Below, one piece after another: positions 1 through 7,212 of a stretch of 35,458 bases of DNA (positions are counted from its first letter, which is position 1; each line of letters begins with the position of its first letter). Origin of the DNA: Alkalihalobacillus pseudalcaliphilus (GTDB lineage: Bacteria; Bacillota; Bacilli; Bacillales; Bacillaceae_D). The notes below the pieces were generated by a model, which saw only the letters and a list, made by a program, of their open reading frames with translations, was not told the DNA's origin and ran no database searches. The DNA is taken from contig LFJO01000005.1 of the NCBI GenBank assembly GCA_001038565.1, forward strand, positions 217,722 through 253,179, read 5' to 3'. The position numbers and the translations under genes were made by a program.

Positions 1-578
1 CCGGTCCGACGGGAATAGGAGTAACGGGAGCGCAAGGAGTAACAGGAGCAACTGGGCCTGCAGGTGGTACAGGAGGGCCAACACCATTTTTTATTCAAAC
101 GACTACGTTGGCTAGTGTTGAAACTGAAATTTCATTTAATGAGGGTGGTGGGAATAACCAAGCCATAGGAGCATTATTTTATATACAGCAAGTCACTACT
201 GTTTCAAATATGACTGCATATATTGTGCAAAGTGGAACAGGTACAGGGGAGTTTCAAATGGCTGTTTTGCTACCGACGTCTAATGTTGAAGCAACAGTAA
301 TTGCCATTACAGATATAGTTGACACAGTAACGAGCGGTATTTTTACATTACCATTGATCTCACCCGTTACATTAGTTGATGATACCATTTATTATCTGGC
401 TGTCTATAATCAAGTGAATGGTTCTGCGTTAGCAGGAAAAAATTCTGGATTTGGCAGTGTACAAGAAGTCCCACCCATCAACTTTAGAGCACAGAATTTA
501 ACCGGATTTACATTAGGTCAATCAATTAATACGAGTGATGTGTCATTACAACTAAGTCCGTGGTTAGCGGCTGAATAA
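1..578 (+). CDS. Collagen-like exosporium-type protein, 3' part only
   Basis: The reading frame is open from base 3 and enters from outside the window, so the true start is not visible. The first ~27 codons are Gly-X-Y triplets rich in Thr/Pro/Ala (GPTG, GVTG, GATG, GPAGGTGGP), as in collagen-like BclA-type spore surface proteins. Then comes a ~150-residue globular C-terminal domain starting FFIQTTTLASVE, predicted all-beta with alternating hydrophobic strands. In BclA-like proteins such a domain trimerises and is displayed on the exosporium or spore surface; that role is inferred here. A TTG at 108 could be read as a start but has no ribosome site and would cut off the collagen stalk, so it is an artefact. 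The downstream hairpin at 608-631 may end the transcript. Confidence 0.75.
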   Translation, partial: GPTGIGVTGAQGVTGATGPAGGTGGPTPFFIQTTTLASVETEISFNEGGGNNQAIGALFYIQQVTTVSNMTAYIVQSGTGTGEFQMAVLLPTSNVEATVIAITDIVDTVTSGIFTLPLISPVTLVDDTIYYLAVYNQVNGSALAGKNSGFGSVQEVPPINFRAQNLTGFTLGQSINTSDVSLQLSPWLAAE

Positions 579-980
579 AAAAGGTAGTTGATTAATTCTT
601 ATCAATTGACTGAGTTTCATAATTCTCAGTCCGAGTCAATACATTCTCCCATCACTTTTCTCCTCGGGAAGTTTAAACAATGGCAAAAGCCGCAATTCCA
701 TTTTTAACTTGAATCCATGAACGACTACCTTTAAACTCTCTACGCTATCAAACAATGGGTGTTGGTTATGATTTTGAGCCGAACTATGAATAGATCTATC
801 GTAGGGGGAACATTCCGTCATTTCCAATAAACGGAAAGCGAAAAATGGTTGGCTTTGATGAGCATTTTGCACCCTGTGTCAGGGAATATGCACAAGGTTT
901 TGAATAAGGTGAACAGTAGTTTTGGATTGTAAGTATACGACGATTTGGACATTCGATTAATGAAGTAAACGTAACAAGTA
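579..980. other. Stretch without a recognisable gene
   Basis: About 400 bases between the collagen-like gene and the symporter terminator. A small hairpin GACTGAG/CTCAGTC at 608-631 follows the collagen-like gene but lacks a T-run, so it is only a possible weak terminator. A 78-codon minus frame (636-872) has no ribosome site and no family I recognise. Other frames contain stops. It may be decayed coding sequence, but I cannot name its origin. Confidence 0.5.
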
Positions 981-1010
981 AGCCCGCAGAATGATAAAAT
1001 TCTGCGGGCT
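981..1010 (-). terminator. Intrinsic terminator of the symporter gene
   Basis: Perfect 12-bp stem AGCCCGCAGAAT / ATTCTGCGGGCT with a 6-nt loop, lying 10 bases beyond the stop codon of the minus-strand symporter. The T-run on the minus side is short and interrupted, so it may work by stem strength alone. Confidence 0.75.
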
Positions 1011-1020
1011 TCTTACATCA

Positions 1021-2193
1021 TTATGCTTTCGTTTCTGTATTTTCTACTTCGAAATCCTCTTTTTCAAGTTTATCGACTAATGTAATAATCGCTCCATCCC
1101 CGGTAACGTTAGCGGCAGTGCCAAAGCTATCTTGGGCCATGTAAAGAGCTATCATTAAACCAATCGCTGCCTCGGTAAAACCTAACATTTCTGTTAATAC
1201 ACCAACAGCTGCCATCACTGCTCCGCCAGGAACACCCGGTGCAGCAACCATAACAACCCCTAACATGAGAAGAACAGGGAGCATTTGCATAATTGTAGGT
1301 ATTTCAAAACCTGGTAACATCATCATCACGGCTGTCGAACATAAAGTAATGGTAATCATACTACCAGATAAGTGAATAGAAGCTCCTAGTGGAACACCAA
1401 AATTAGCAATACCTTCTCTTACCTTTGTTTGTTTGAGGGAACGTAGGGTAACGGGAATTGTTGCCACACTACTCATCGTTCCAAGTGCTGTAAAATAAGC
1501 AGGAAGCATTTTCCTCAAAATCGCAAAAGGATTTTGGCGTGTGATCATTCCAGCAATCGTATATTGGATAAGTAACCATACCCAATGAAGCGTAATTACC
1601 ATTAATAAGACAAGGCCAAATACTTTTAGTGTTTCAAAAACGGTTCCTTCAGCTCCCATTGAGGCGAAGATACCTGCGATATAAAAAGGAAGTAAAGGAA
1701 TAATAATTTTAGCAATAACGAGTTCAACAATATCTTTTCCTTCATCAAAAAAGCTTTTTAACCAAGTCCCTTCAATTTTGGTCAACCCAATTCCAAAAAC
1801 AAAAGCGATCATTAATGCGGTCATAACACTCATGAGAGGTTCAATTTCTAGTTCTAAAAATGAAGTAAGTCCGGTGCTTTCTGTGATTTCTTGTCCACTA
1901 GGAGATAATAAGGGAATAACTGTAATCGCGACGAAGAAAGCTAAGGTACCAGCTATAATCGTTGATACATACGATAAGCCTACCGTTGAACCTACAAGTT
2001 TTCCAGAGCTTTTACCAAGGCCACTAACACCACTGGCAATAAAGAAAAGAATAATAAAAGGAATCATAAAGGTAATAAAACTACCGAAGATATCTTGAAA
2101 TGTAATAAATAATCTTATGATACCATAAGGAGCAAATAAACCAACTAAAATACCGATAATAATTCCCATTAATAGTTTAAGGATTAATTTCAT
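1021..2193 (-). CDS. Sodium:dicarboxylate/amino-acid symporter (DAACS family)
   Basis: A 390-residue polytopic membrane protein that should import a dicarboxylate or amino acid with Na+ or H+. The family signature is visible: a serine-rich re-entrant loop TMSSVATIP (residues ~239-247, with SSV where many members have SSS), a second hairpin loop APGVPGG (~318-324), and the NVTGDG motif (~362-367), where the Asp contacts the substrate amino group in GltPh-type carriers. The protein is shorter than glutamate/dicarboxylate carriers (usually 400-460), mainly because its extracellular loop between early helices is short. The start ATG follows AAAGGAG at good spacing. It is monocistronic and divergent from the sigY operon. 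The exact substrate cannot be read from the sequence. Confidence 0.9.
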   Translation of the reverse strand: MKLILKLLMGIIIGILVGLFAPYGIIRLFITFQDIFGSFITFMIPFIILFFIASGVSGLGKSSGKLVGSTVGLSYVSTIIAGTLAFFVAITVIPLLSPSGQEITESTGLTSFLELEIEPLMSVMTALMIAFVFGIGLTKIEGTWLKSFFDEGKDIVELVIAKIIIPLLPFYIAGIFASMGAEGTVFETLKVFGLVLLMVITLHWVWLLIQYTIAGMITRQNPFAILRKMLPAYFTALGTMSSVATIPVTLRSLKQTKVREGIANFGVPLGASIHLSGSMITITLCSTAVMMMLPGFEIPTIMQMLPVLLMLGVVMVAAPGVPGGAVMAAVGVLTEMLGFTEAAIGLMIALYMAQDSFGTAANVTGDGAIITLVDKLEKEDFEVENTETKA

Positions 2194-2219
2194 GATTGTT
2201 TCTCCTTTGTCTAGTTGAT

Positions 2220-2235
2220 AAATACAAATGTATTT
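2220..2235. promoter_or_regulatory. Inverted repeat upstream of symporter gene
   Basis: AAATAC-AAAT-GTATTT, a 6-4-6 palindrome lying 27-42 bases upstream of the symporter ATG. Its position fits an operator over or just after the transcription start, but no regulator is known and AT-rich palindromes arise by chance. Confidence 0.3.
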
Positions 2236-2322
2236 TCTAGTGTTACATGTTTTGTGTGGACAAGCAATAGCTGTGGTTTTATTCGGAATTGCAAGTTAAT
2301 TAATGGATTAATTTTTTTATTT

Positions 2323-2348
2323 TGAACGAATTCTAAACTTCTTACGTC
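2323..2348 (+). promoter_or_regulatory. SigmaY-type autoregulatory promoter
   Basis: TGAACG (2323-2328), 16 bases, then CGTC (2345-2348), 33 bases before the sigma factor ATG. This matches the -35 TGAACG and -10 CGTC elements recalled for B. subtilis sigmaY promoters, including the one before sigY itself. It supports positive autoregulation of the whole operon. Confidence 0.8.
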
Positions 2349-2381
2349 ATATAGTTGAAAGCTAAAAAAGGGAGGTGTCTT

Positions 2382-2933
2382 ATGAGTGAGTTATCAGATG
2401 AACAAATAATAGTAGCCGTATTAAAAGGAAATGATGAAGCATTTACAAGGCTTTATCAGAGGCACTTCCCTTTTTTATATAAATATTTGCTCAAACTAAC
2501 CGTCCAGGAGGATGTGAGCCAAGATTTAGCCCAAGAAACGATGTTGAAGGCTTATTTGAAACTAACAACATTTAAAGGTGATAGCTTGTTCTCAACATGG
2601 TTGATTTCCATTGCTTCAAGGTTATATCTTGATTTGAAAAGAAAGCAAGCCAAGGAAAAGAAGAAAATGAAACAAATGAAAGAGTTAATTTCTAGACAAT
2701 TAAATTGGAATGCGGATAAACACGGTGTGAGCTGGAGTGAGCATTTTATTGAATTTAATGAACTTGAACCACAATTTAAGGTACCGATTTTGCTCAAGCA
2801 TTATTATGGTTATCAGTACGATGAGATTGCGAAGCTTTTACAAATTAAAGAGGGAACCGTTAAATCAAGGGTACATCATGGCTTAACAAAATTAAGGAAG
2901 GATTGGAGGGAGCAAGATGAAGAGGGAAGATGA
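2382..2933 (+). CDS. sigY: ECF sigma factor, SigY-like
   Basis: A 183-residue group 4 sigma factor. Region 2 spans about residues 8-75 (DEAFTRLYQRHFPFLYKYLL... FSTWLISIASRLYLDLKR, contacting core polymerase and the -10 element). Region 4 spans about residues 125-175 and ends in a helix-turn-helix with EIAKLLQIKEGTVKSRVHHGLTKLR. The start is ATG 2382, six bases after GGGAGGT; the TTG further upstream at 2355 lacks a ribosome site. Identification as SigY rests mainly on synteny: the next five genes have the sizes and types of yxlC, yxlD, yxlE, yxlF and yxlG, in that order, and the promoter has sigmaY elements. The downstream small membrane proteins probably restrain it. Confidence 0.88.
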   Translation: MSELSDEQIIVAVLKGNDEAFTRLYQRHFPFLYKYLLKLTVQEDVSQDLAQETMLKAYLKLTTFKGDSLFSTWLISIASRLYLDLKRKQAKEKKKMKQMKELISRQLNWNADKHGVSWSEHFIEFNELEPQFKVPILLKHYYGYQYDEIAKLLQIKEGTVKSRVHHGLTKLRKDWREQDEEGR

Positions 2934-3243
2934 AAAAGTCATTCAACAACTACAAAGGGATTGGCAAAAAGTAGATGATCTAAGTCAAGATGTAACTACT
3001 AGTCGTTTTGAAGCTAGTCAGCAAGTTCAACTTTTTGTGAAAGAGAAAAGAAAAAGGCTTGTTAAGGAGTTGTTGTTGTTTCTGTTAACGGCTGTTGTCC
3101 TACTAAGCACTATTAGTATCTTATTTCTCCAATCGCAAAAGCTGTTTTTAGTCATTCAAGCACTTGTTTTCTTCATGGCAGTCGTTATTGTTTTTTATCT
3201 ATTTAAGAAGGAAAAAGGCAAGGAAGGACAGTGGGTCGAATGA
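2917..3243 (+). CDS. yxlC: YxlC-like membrane protein, probable anti-SigY factor
   Basis: A 108-residue protein whose first ~45 residues are charged and cytoplasmic, followed by two hydrophobic helices (about 48-68 and 73-94) and a basic tail. It overlaps the 3' end of sigY by 17 bases and has its own GGAGGG six bases before ATG 2917, so translation is coupled to the sigma factor. In B. subtilis YxlC with YxlD/YxlE negatively controls SigY; that role is transferred by synteny and architecture. No zinc-binding ZAS motif is visible, so it is not the RsiW-type anti-sigma class. Confidence 0.75.
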   Translation: MKREDEKVIQQLQRDWQKVDDLSQDVTTSRFEASQQVQLFVKEKRKRLVKELLLFLLTAVVLLSTISILFLQSQKLFLVIQALVFFMAVVIVFYLFKKEKGKEGQWVE

Positions 3244-3485
3244 ATCAACTCAATGAATTAAATAGGACGATAGCAACGGAAATGAATTTGTATGTGCTTA
3301 TTCCATTCATTGCTGCGATTTTGTTGACACAAAGCATTTTACTGTTTATTGATGCGAAAAAAAGAAATAAATATCCATGGTTTTGGGGGCTATGGGGTCT
3401 GATTCAAGCACCGACCCCAACACTATTTTATTTATTGTTTATATATATATCCAAAAGAAGACAAATCAAAAGGATGGAGGAGTAA
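3240..3485 (+). CDS. yxlD: YxlD-like small membrane protein
   Basis: An 81-residue protein with two predicted membrane helices (about residues 14-36 and 46-68) separated by a basic loop with KKRNKYPWFWG, and a highly basic C-terminus (SKRRQIKRM). The start is placed at ATG 3240, where it overlaps the yxlC stop as ATGA, giving tight coupling; AGGAAGGA lies upstream. A GTG nine bases earlier is possible but sits too close to that ribosome site. In B. subtilis YxlD is needed to hold SigY inactive. The assignment rests on size, topology and operon position. Confidence 0.72.
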   Translation: MNQLNELNRTIATEMNLYVLIPFIAAILLTQSILLFIDAKKRNKYPWFWGLWGLIQAPTPTLFYLLFIYISKRRQIKRMEE

Positions 3486-3488
3486 GAA

Positions 3489-3689
3489 ATGGATATTTTA
3501 CAAGAGCTTAACTGGGGGTTAATTACACCGATTATTATTTTACAATTGATTTTAATGACATTTGCTTTAGTGAATTGTTTCAGAAGTGAAGCAACAAATG
3601 GTCCGAAGTGGGTATGGGTACTGGTGATTATTTTCATTAATATCATTGGTCCAATCCTATACTTTGTTTTTGGTAGGAGGAATGACTAA
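3489..3689 (+). CDS. yxlE: YxlE-like PLDc_N-domain membrane protein
   Basis: A 66-residue protein with two membrane helices and the PLDc_N (phospholipase D N-terminal, transport-associated) pattern: a first helix ending in ALVNCFRSEATNGPKWVW, then a second helix ending in GPILYFVFGRR. It starts at ATG 3489 after GGAGGAGT and ends with a one-base overlap (TAATG) with the ABC ATPase gene. The family commonly accompanies ABC-2 transporters and bacteriocin-immunity type operons. Here it probably takes part in SigY control or in the exporter complex. Confidence 0.78.
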   Translation: MDILQELNWGLITPIIILQLILMTFALVNCFRSEATNGPKWVWVLVIIFINIIGPILYFVFGRRND

Positions 3690-4600
3690 TGCAAAGTGGG
3701 GAGAGGGAGGTACTCGTAAATGTCGATCAATTATCGAAAAGATATCAAGGCGATTGGGCGGTAAAAGATGTTTCTTTTAAAATTCAGCATGGTACATGTA
3801 TCGCACTACTTGGACCCAATGGAGCGGGGAAAACGACAACTTTACACATGTTAGCTGGATTACTGGACGAAAGCCAAGGAACGATTCATTTCCACAATAA
3901 ACAGAATGATTTTCGGAAGTCGATTGGTTTTTTGCCTCAGCAACCACAATTATTTGGTTGGATGACGGCAGAGGAATTTTTGAATATATGTGGCCAGCTT
4001 TCAGAGCTACCAAAAGCCAACAGAGAAGCACGTTTAGAGGAAGTATTGAAATTTGTAGGACTTAAGGATGTAAGAAAAAAGAAAATCGCTGGTTTTTCTG
4101 GTGGAATGAAGCAGCGTTTAGGCCTTGCACAAGCTATTTTACACGAGCCAGAATTATTAATATTAGATGAGCCTGTATCCGCTCTTGACCCAACCGGACG
4201 GAGAGAAGTACTTGAATTAATTCGTGAAATGAAAAAGAAAATGACGGTTTTGTTTTCGACTCATATTCTCCATGATGCTGAGCAGGTATGTGATCAAGTG
4301 CTGATCTTAAAAAAAGGTGAATTAAAATGGAATGGAGAGCTTGAACAGCTCCGCTCAAGTATGGAAGAACTGACAATCCAAATTAAAACGAAAACAACCT
4401 TAAAGAATGTGTTTCAGACAGGTGAAGGCATTCTACATGTAAAAGAAGTAGCGGATAATGAAGTTCTCTTACAAGTGGAGAAAGGATATGATGCTAATCT
4501 TTGCTGGAGAAGACTACTTGAAAAGGGGATGGATGTGGAATATTTTAATGCCAATCCTGTTACGTTAGAACAGGCGTATTTGGAGGTGTTACAAAAATGA
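3689..4600 (+). CDS. yxlF: ABC transporter ATP-binding protein, YxlF-like
   Basis: A 303-residue ATPase that should power the ABC-2 permease encoded next. Visible motifs: Walker A GPNGAGKTT (42-50), Q-loop near Q84, signature SGGMKQ (137-142), Walker B LLILDEP (156-162), D-loop SALD and switch His in STH (~190-192). The last ~90 residues form the extra C-terminal domain typical of ABC-2 drug or bacteriocin exporters. It overlaps both neighbours (TAATG upstream, 4 bases downstream). In B. subtilis the exported substrate of YxlFG is not known; a link to toxic peptide or cell-envelope stress is inferred from other SigY work. Confidence 0.9.
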   Translation: MQSGEREVLVNVDQLSKRYQGDWAVKDVSFKIQHGTCIALLGPNGAGKTTTLHMLAGLLDESQGTIHFHNKQNDFRKSIGFLPQQPQLFGWMTAEEFLNICGQLSELPKANREARLEEVLKFVGLKDVRKKKIAGFSGGMKQRLGLAQAILHEPELLILDEPVSALDPTGRREVLELIREMKKKMTVLFSTHILHDAEQVCDQVLILKKGELKWNGELEQLRSSMEELTIQIKTKTTLKNVFQTGEGILHVKEVADNEVLLQVEKGYDANLCWRRLLEKGMDVEYFNANPVTLEQAYLEVLQK

Positions 4601-5370
4601 ATGCCATAGCTATATTGGTAAAAAAAGAATGGACGGAAAGTTTAAGAAACGGGAAATGGATATGGTTACCCATTGCCTTATGTATTTTGGGTATCTCGCA
4701 ACCGTTAAGTATGTATTATTTGCCTCAATTATTAGAAGCCGCAGGTGGATTGCCAGAAGGAGCGGTTATTGATATTCCAACACCGTACGCATCAGAAGTG
4801 TTAATCGGCACCTTGTCACAATTTGCTCTACTAGGTACGTTACTTTTTGTGCTAGCTTCGATGAACTCCATTGCTCATGAGAGAAATAACGGTTCGATTG
4901 TATTTGTTCTAGTTAGACCCGTTTCGTTTGTTCACTATATTTTAAGTAAATGGATGAGTTTGCTTATATTATTTGGTGTTAGTTTTGGACTTAGTTACTT
5001 TTTGACATGGTATTATACTGTACAATTATTCGGTACTGTTACGCTAGAAAAGCTCGTATATAGTACACTTATTTATCTTTTGTGGATTGGCTTTCTTATT
5101 GCCTTAACGTTATGTATAAGCACATTCTTAAGAAACGGGGCAGGGATTGCCGGACTCACCATTTGTATTGTCGCAATTTTAGCTTTGGCAGACATGCTTA
5201 TCCCCGCTTTTATGAAATGGAGCCCAACCCAATTACAAGCGGAGGCTGGTCAAATTCTAGTACGATCATCAAGTGGGGAGCTTTGGATGTCACTTATTAC
5301 GACTCTCCTACTCACTGGATGTTTATTGTATATAGCTACAAAGAAAATGAGATCTTGGTCAAAAATATAA
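4597..5370 (+). CDS. yxlG: ABC-2 permease, YxlG-like
   Basis: A 257-residue membrane protein with six hydrophobic segments, a cytoplasmic N-terminus (LVKKEWTESLRNGKW) and the conserved ABC-2 pattern ANSIAHERNNGSIVFVLVRPVS-like loop after the second helix. It is the membrane partner of the preceding ATPase; its start overlaps that gene by four bases (ATGA). It is the last gene of the sigY operon and is followed by a strong terminator. Exporter direction is inferred from the ABC-2 class. Confidence 0.87.
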   Translation: MNAIAILVKKEWTESLRNGKWIWLPIALCILGISQPLSMYYLPQLLEAAGGLPEGAVIDIPTPYASEVLIGTLSQFALLGTLLFVLASMNSIAHERNNGSIVFVLVRPVSFVHYILSKWMSLLILFGVSFGLSYFLTWYYTVQLFGTVTLEKLVYSTLIYLLWIGFLIALTLCISTFLRNGAGIAGLTICIVAILALADMLIPAFMKWSPTQLQAEAGQILVRSSSGELWMSLITTLLLTGCLLYIATKKMRSWSKI

Positions 5371-5372
5371 TA

Positions 5373-5410
5373 AAAATACTCGTCTTATTGATAAGGCGGG
5401 TATTTTTTGT
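5373..5410 (+). terminator. Terminator of the sigY operon
   Basis: AATACTCGTCTTAT / ATAAGGCGGGTATT imperfect 14-bp stem with a 2-3-nt loop followed by six T's, directly after the yxlG stop codon. Confidence 0.9.
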
Positions 5411-5537
5411 TTTGGTTTTTTGTGTGCGAGAGATTAGTTATGGTCCTTTTGGTCTAAAATGCTATAAACCTACTTGTGTCTTCCCTCTTTATAGTAATCA
5501 TTTCTAAAAAATGGTAATAAATAGGTTTTTTTCCTTA

Positions 5538-5566
5538 TTGAAAAGGGTAGTAATTACATGGATACT
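5538..5566 (+). promoter_or_regulatory. Probable sigmaA promoter of the lipoprotein gene
   Basis: TTGAAA (5538-5543), 17-base spacer, GATACT (5561-5566), 38 bases before the start codon. The -35 is good and the -10 is moderate. Confidence 0.5.
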
Positions 5567-5603
5567 TAATAATTGAGAAAAACTAGAAAGGGAAGAGTGA
5601 AAA

Positions 5604-6632
5604 TTGAAAAAATGGCTATTGTATGTTCTGGTTACAAGTTCACTTTTATTTATTGTTGCTTGTAATAATGGTGGTACAACATCAAGTGAAGAAGTGGAAG
5701 CAGAAACAGATGAACCTGTTATTACAGACAATAACGAAGAAGAGTCAGAAGAAACAAAGGGAACAGAGAGAAAGTCTGTTGATGTAACGGCTCTTGGTGC
5801 AGGTGACGCTCCGGATGATCAAGGGGATTTAGAAGTAAGGTTAGAAATAAAGGTAGAGGAATTTGAAGAGCATTATGAAGTAGAGGGGAAGTCCAATCTC
5901 ATACCTGGAACAAAGGTCTGGGTACAGCCTGATTCGCTAGATTATACGTTTATTAATTATGGAGTATGGTTAGACGTAGAAGAGGATGGTAGCTTTTCGA
6001 CAGAATTAAAGCATCCGCAAAAATATGATACTGAAATTGCTATTTCTGCCACTTTTAAATCGACTGCTACACAGCCTGATGAAGTGTATCAGCATTATGG
6101 AGAAGATTTAGGCCAAATAACAGGACCTTATACTCGTATAGACTATGAGAGCGCACAGGTGCTTGAATATATGGCTCAGGTTCTGGTGTCGCATGAACCA
6201 ATCGAAGGAGAGTTTGTTGTACTTGAATCAGAAGAGCCAGTCATGAATTATCCGAATGACCAAGGAGATGTTGATGTTTGGTTGGATAATATTCAAGTTG
6301 AGCATGATAGTAAATATTATTATATAACCGGGCGTTCTAATTTGGCGGATGGGGCAGAAGTGAAAGCTAATTTGGAGATTACTGATTATGTGACAATCGG
6401 TTATTCAGATTCATCTTTCGTCAATTCGGACGGATCTTTTGCTTTAAGAATTTTGTATCCAGAGGATATTGATGATTCAGCTGAAGTAAATGTAAAAATT
6501 CAATTTGCACCTGAATTATATCAGAGGGACCATATTCTTGACATATATGGAGAGGACGGTGCGAATCTAGAAGGAGAACTTGTGGAAGAATTAAATGGAG
6601 AAAAATTTGTTGAAATAATGGTGAACATTTGA
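5604..6632 (+). CDS. Acidic lipoprotein with two tandem beta-rich repeats
   Basis: A 342-residue protein with a lipoprotein signal peptide: KKW, a hydrophobic core, and lipobox IVAC with Cys20. A flexible, very acidic linker (~24-60) follows. Two related domains then follow: repeat 1 from about 72 (DQGDLEVRL) to 172 (YGEDLGQITG), repeat 2 from about 219 (DQGDVDVWL) to 325 (IYGEDGANLEG). Both contain a G-KSNL/GRSNL turn, a DGSF strand and a YGED end motif, so the second half is an internal duplication. The start is TTG 5604 behind GGGAAGAG. It should sit on the outer face of the membrane. I do not recognise a named family; binding or envelope function is only a guess. Confidence 0.75.
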   Translation: MKKWLLYVLVTSSLLFIVACNNGGTTSSEEVEAETDEPVITDNNEEESEETKGTERKSVDVTALGAGDAPDDQGDLEVRLEIKVEEFEEHYEVEGKSNLIPGTKVWVQPDSLDYTFINYGVWLDVEEDGSFSTELKHPQKYDTEIAISATFKSTATQPDEVYQHYGEDLGQITGPYTRIDYESAQVLEYMAQVLVSHEPIEGEFVVLESEEPVMNYPNDQGDVDVWLDNIQVEHDSKYYYITGRSNLADGAEVKANLEITDYVTIGYSDSSFVNSDGSFALRILYPEDIDDSAEVNVKIQFAPELYQRDHILDIYGEDGANLEGELVEELNGEKFVEIMVNI

Positions 6633-6701
6633 TAAGCCATTTTTATATCTGGAATCAGATACCTCTTTGCTGCCGACATTCATAATAGTCATGGGGTGGT
6701 A

Positions 6702-6840
6702 AAGAGGTGAAACTAGCCGCCAAAGCGGAGTAAATGAAAATACGCGGTAATGAAGAGGTAAAAGCAGCCCCTCAATGTGGAGCAAATGAAAATACACAGA
6801 AATGAAGCTGAAAAAGAGCACTCAATATAGCCTGAGTGAA
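6702..6840 (+). repeat. Imperfect 51-52-bp tandem repeat, about 2.5 copies
   Basis: Copy 1 at 6702-6752 and copy 2 at 6753-6804 share AAGAGGT, then GGAG-AAATGAAAATAC and end AATG; a third, decayed unit starts AAGCTGAAAAAG at 6805. No start codon and ribosome site go with it; a minus-strand open frame through the repeats (6591-6821) reads as repeated hydrophobic words and is not credible as a gene. Confidence 0.7.
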
Positions 6841-6848
6841 TAAGACAG

Positions 6849-6947
6849 TCAATTTGATATCAAAAACAAACCCGTAATTACAACCATTAACAACAGGCAT
6901 TTATCTAAGCTGATTTTGGCTTTTTTGATTAGTGGTCTTTCTTTCAT
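6849..6947 (-). other. Relic short frame in the arm of dispersed repeat copy A
   Basis: A 32-codon minus frame starting MKERPLIKKAK followed by a hydrophobic stretch ending LFLISN. No ribosome site is present upstream, so translation is doubtful. It is listed because the first codons match, in the same relative place, frames beside repeat copies B (MNEVPTIKEPNR, minus strand near 19800-19850) and D (LNEVPPVKEQD, plus strand near 30960). This suggests that the repeat arm descends from one short coding sequence. Confidence 0.35.
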
Positions 6948-7158
6948 TTTGGTTTTGTGCTTTTCATACTAATGATTATCCTAAGAATGTTTTTTGAACT
7001 TGAAATTTTAGACTAACCCAAGCGGGCGAATTATGCGGAGACTCCATGGGACGTAGTGACGGGCTGAGATCCGCTGGCATAGCCGATTAGCTCAGCGACA
7101 CCCCGCAGGACGCGGAGCGAATATTTCTGTAGCGACGAGCAGCGCACTATGTTCGCAC
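6905..7158 (+). repeat. Dispersed structured repeat, copy A (arm plus 142-nt core)
   Basis: The core 7017-7158 starts CCCAAGCGGG and ends CTATGTTCGCAC. It aligns without gaps to copy B (19911-20052) with about 118 of 142 identical bases by hand count. The upstream arm 6905-7016 also aligns with copy B's arm (shared TTTGATT, TTCATTTTG, TTTGT, AACTTGA). The core folds around GCTGAG...CTCAGC with an inner CTGGC/GCC hairpin. Its end CATACAAAA continues into the clpE terminator stem. It lies downstream of clpE and the lipoprotein gene and is not coding. Confidence 0.85.
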
Positions 7159-7163
7159 CAACT

Positions 7164-7207
7164 GTCATACAAAAGAGGCAGCCCTTAGGCTGCCTCTTTT
7201 GTATGAC
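7164..7207 (-). terminator. Terminator of clpE
   Basis: Perfect 20-bp stem (7164-7183 with 7188-7207) and a CTTA loop, just after the clpE stop. The stem contains AAAAGAGGCAGCC / GGCTGCCTCTTTT. T-runs on either strand lie inside the stem, so termination could work in both directions. Confidence 0.9.
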
Positions 7208-7212
7208 ATAAA

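Noticed and set aside
636-872. 78-codon minus-strand frame
   Set aside because: No ribosome site, odd composition and no family recognised; the neighbouring frames are broken. It could be decayed coding DNA but cannot be supported.
5082-5507. 141-codon plus-strand frame
   Set aside because: It overlaps yxlG in another frame, then runs through the operon terminator; no ribosome site.
6591-6821. 76-codon minus-strand hydrophobic frame
   Set aside because: It is a by-product of the 51-bp tandem repeat and has no ribosome site.
6702-6840. CRISPR-like array
   Set aside because: The units are directly adjacent without spacers, and no cas genes are present.
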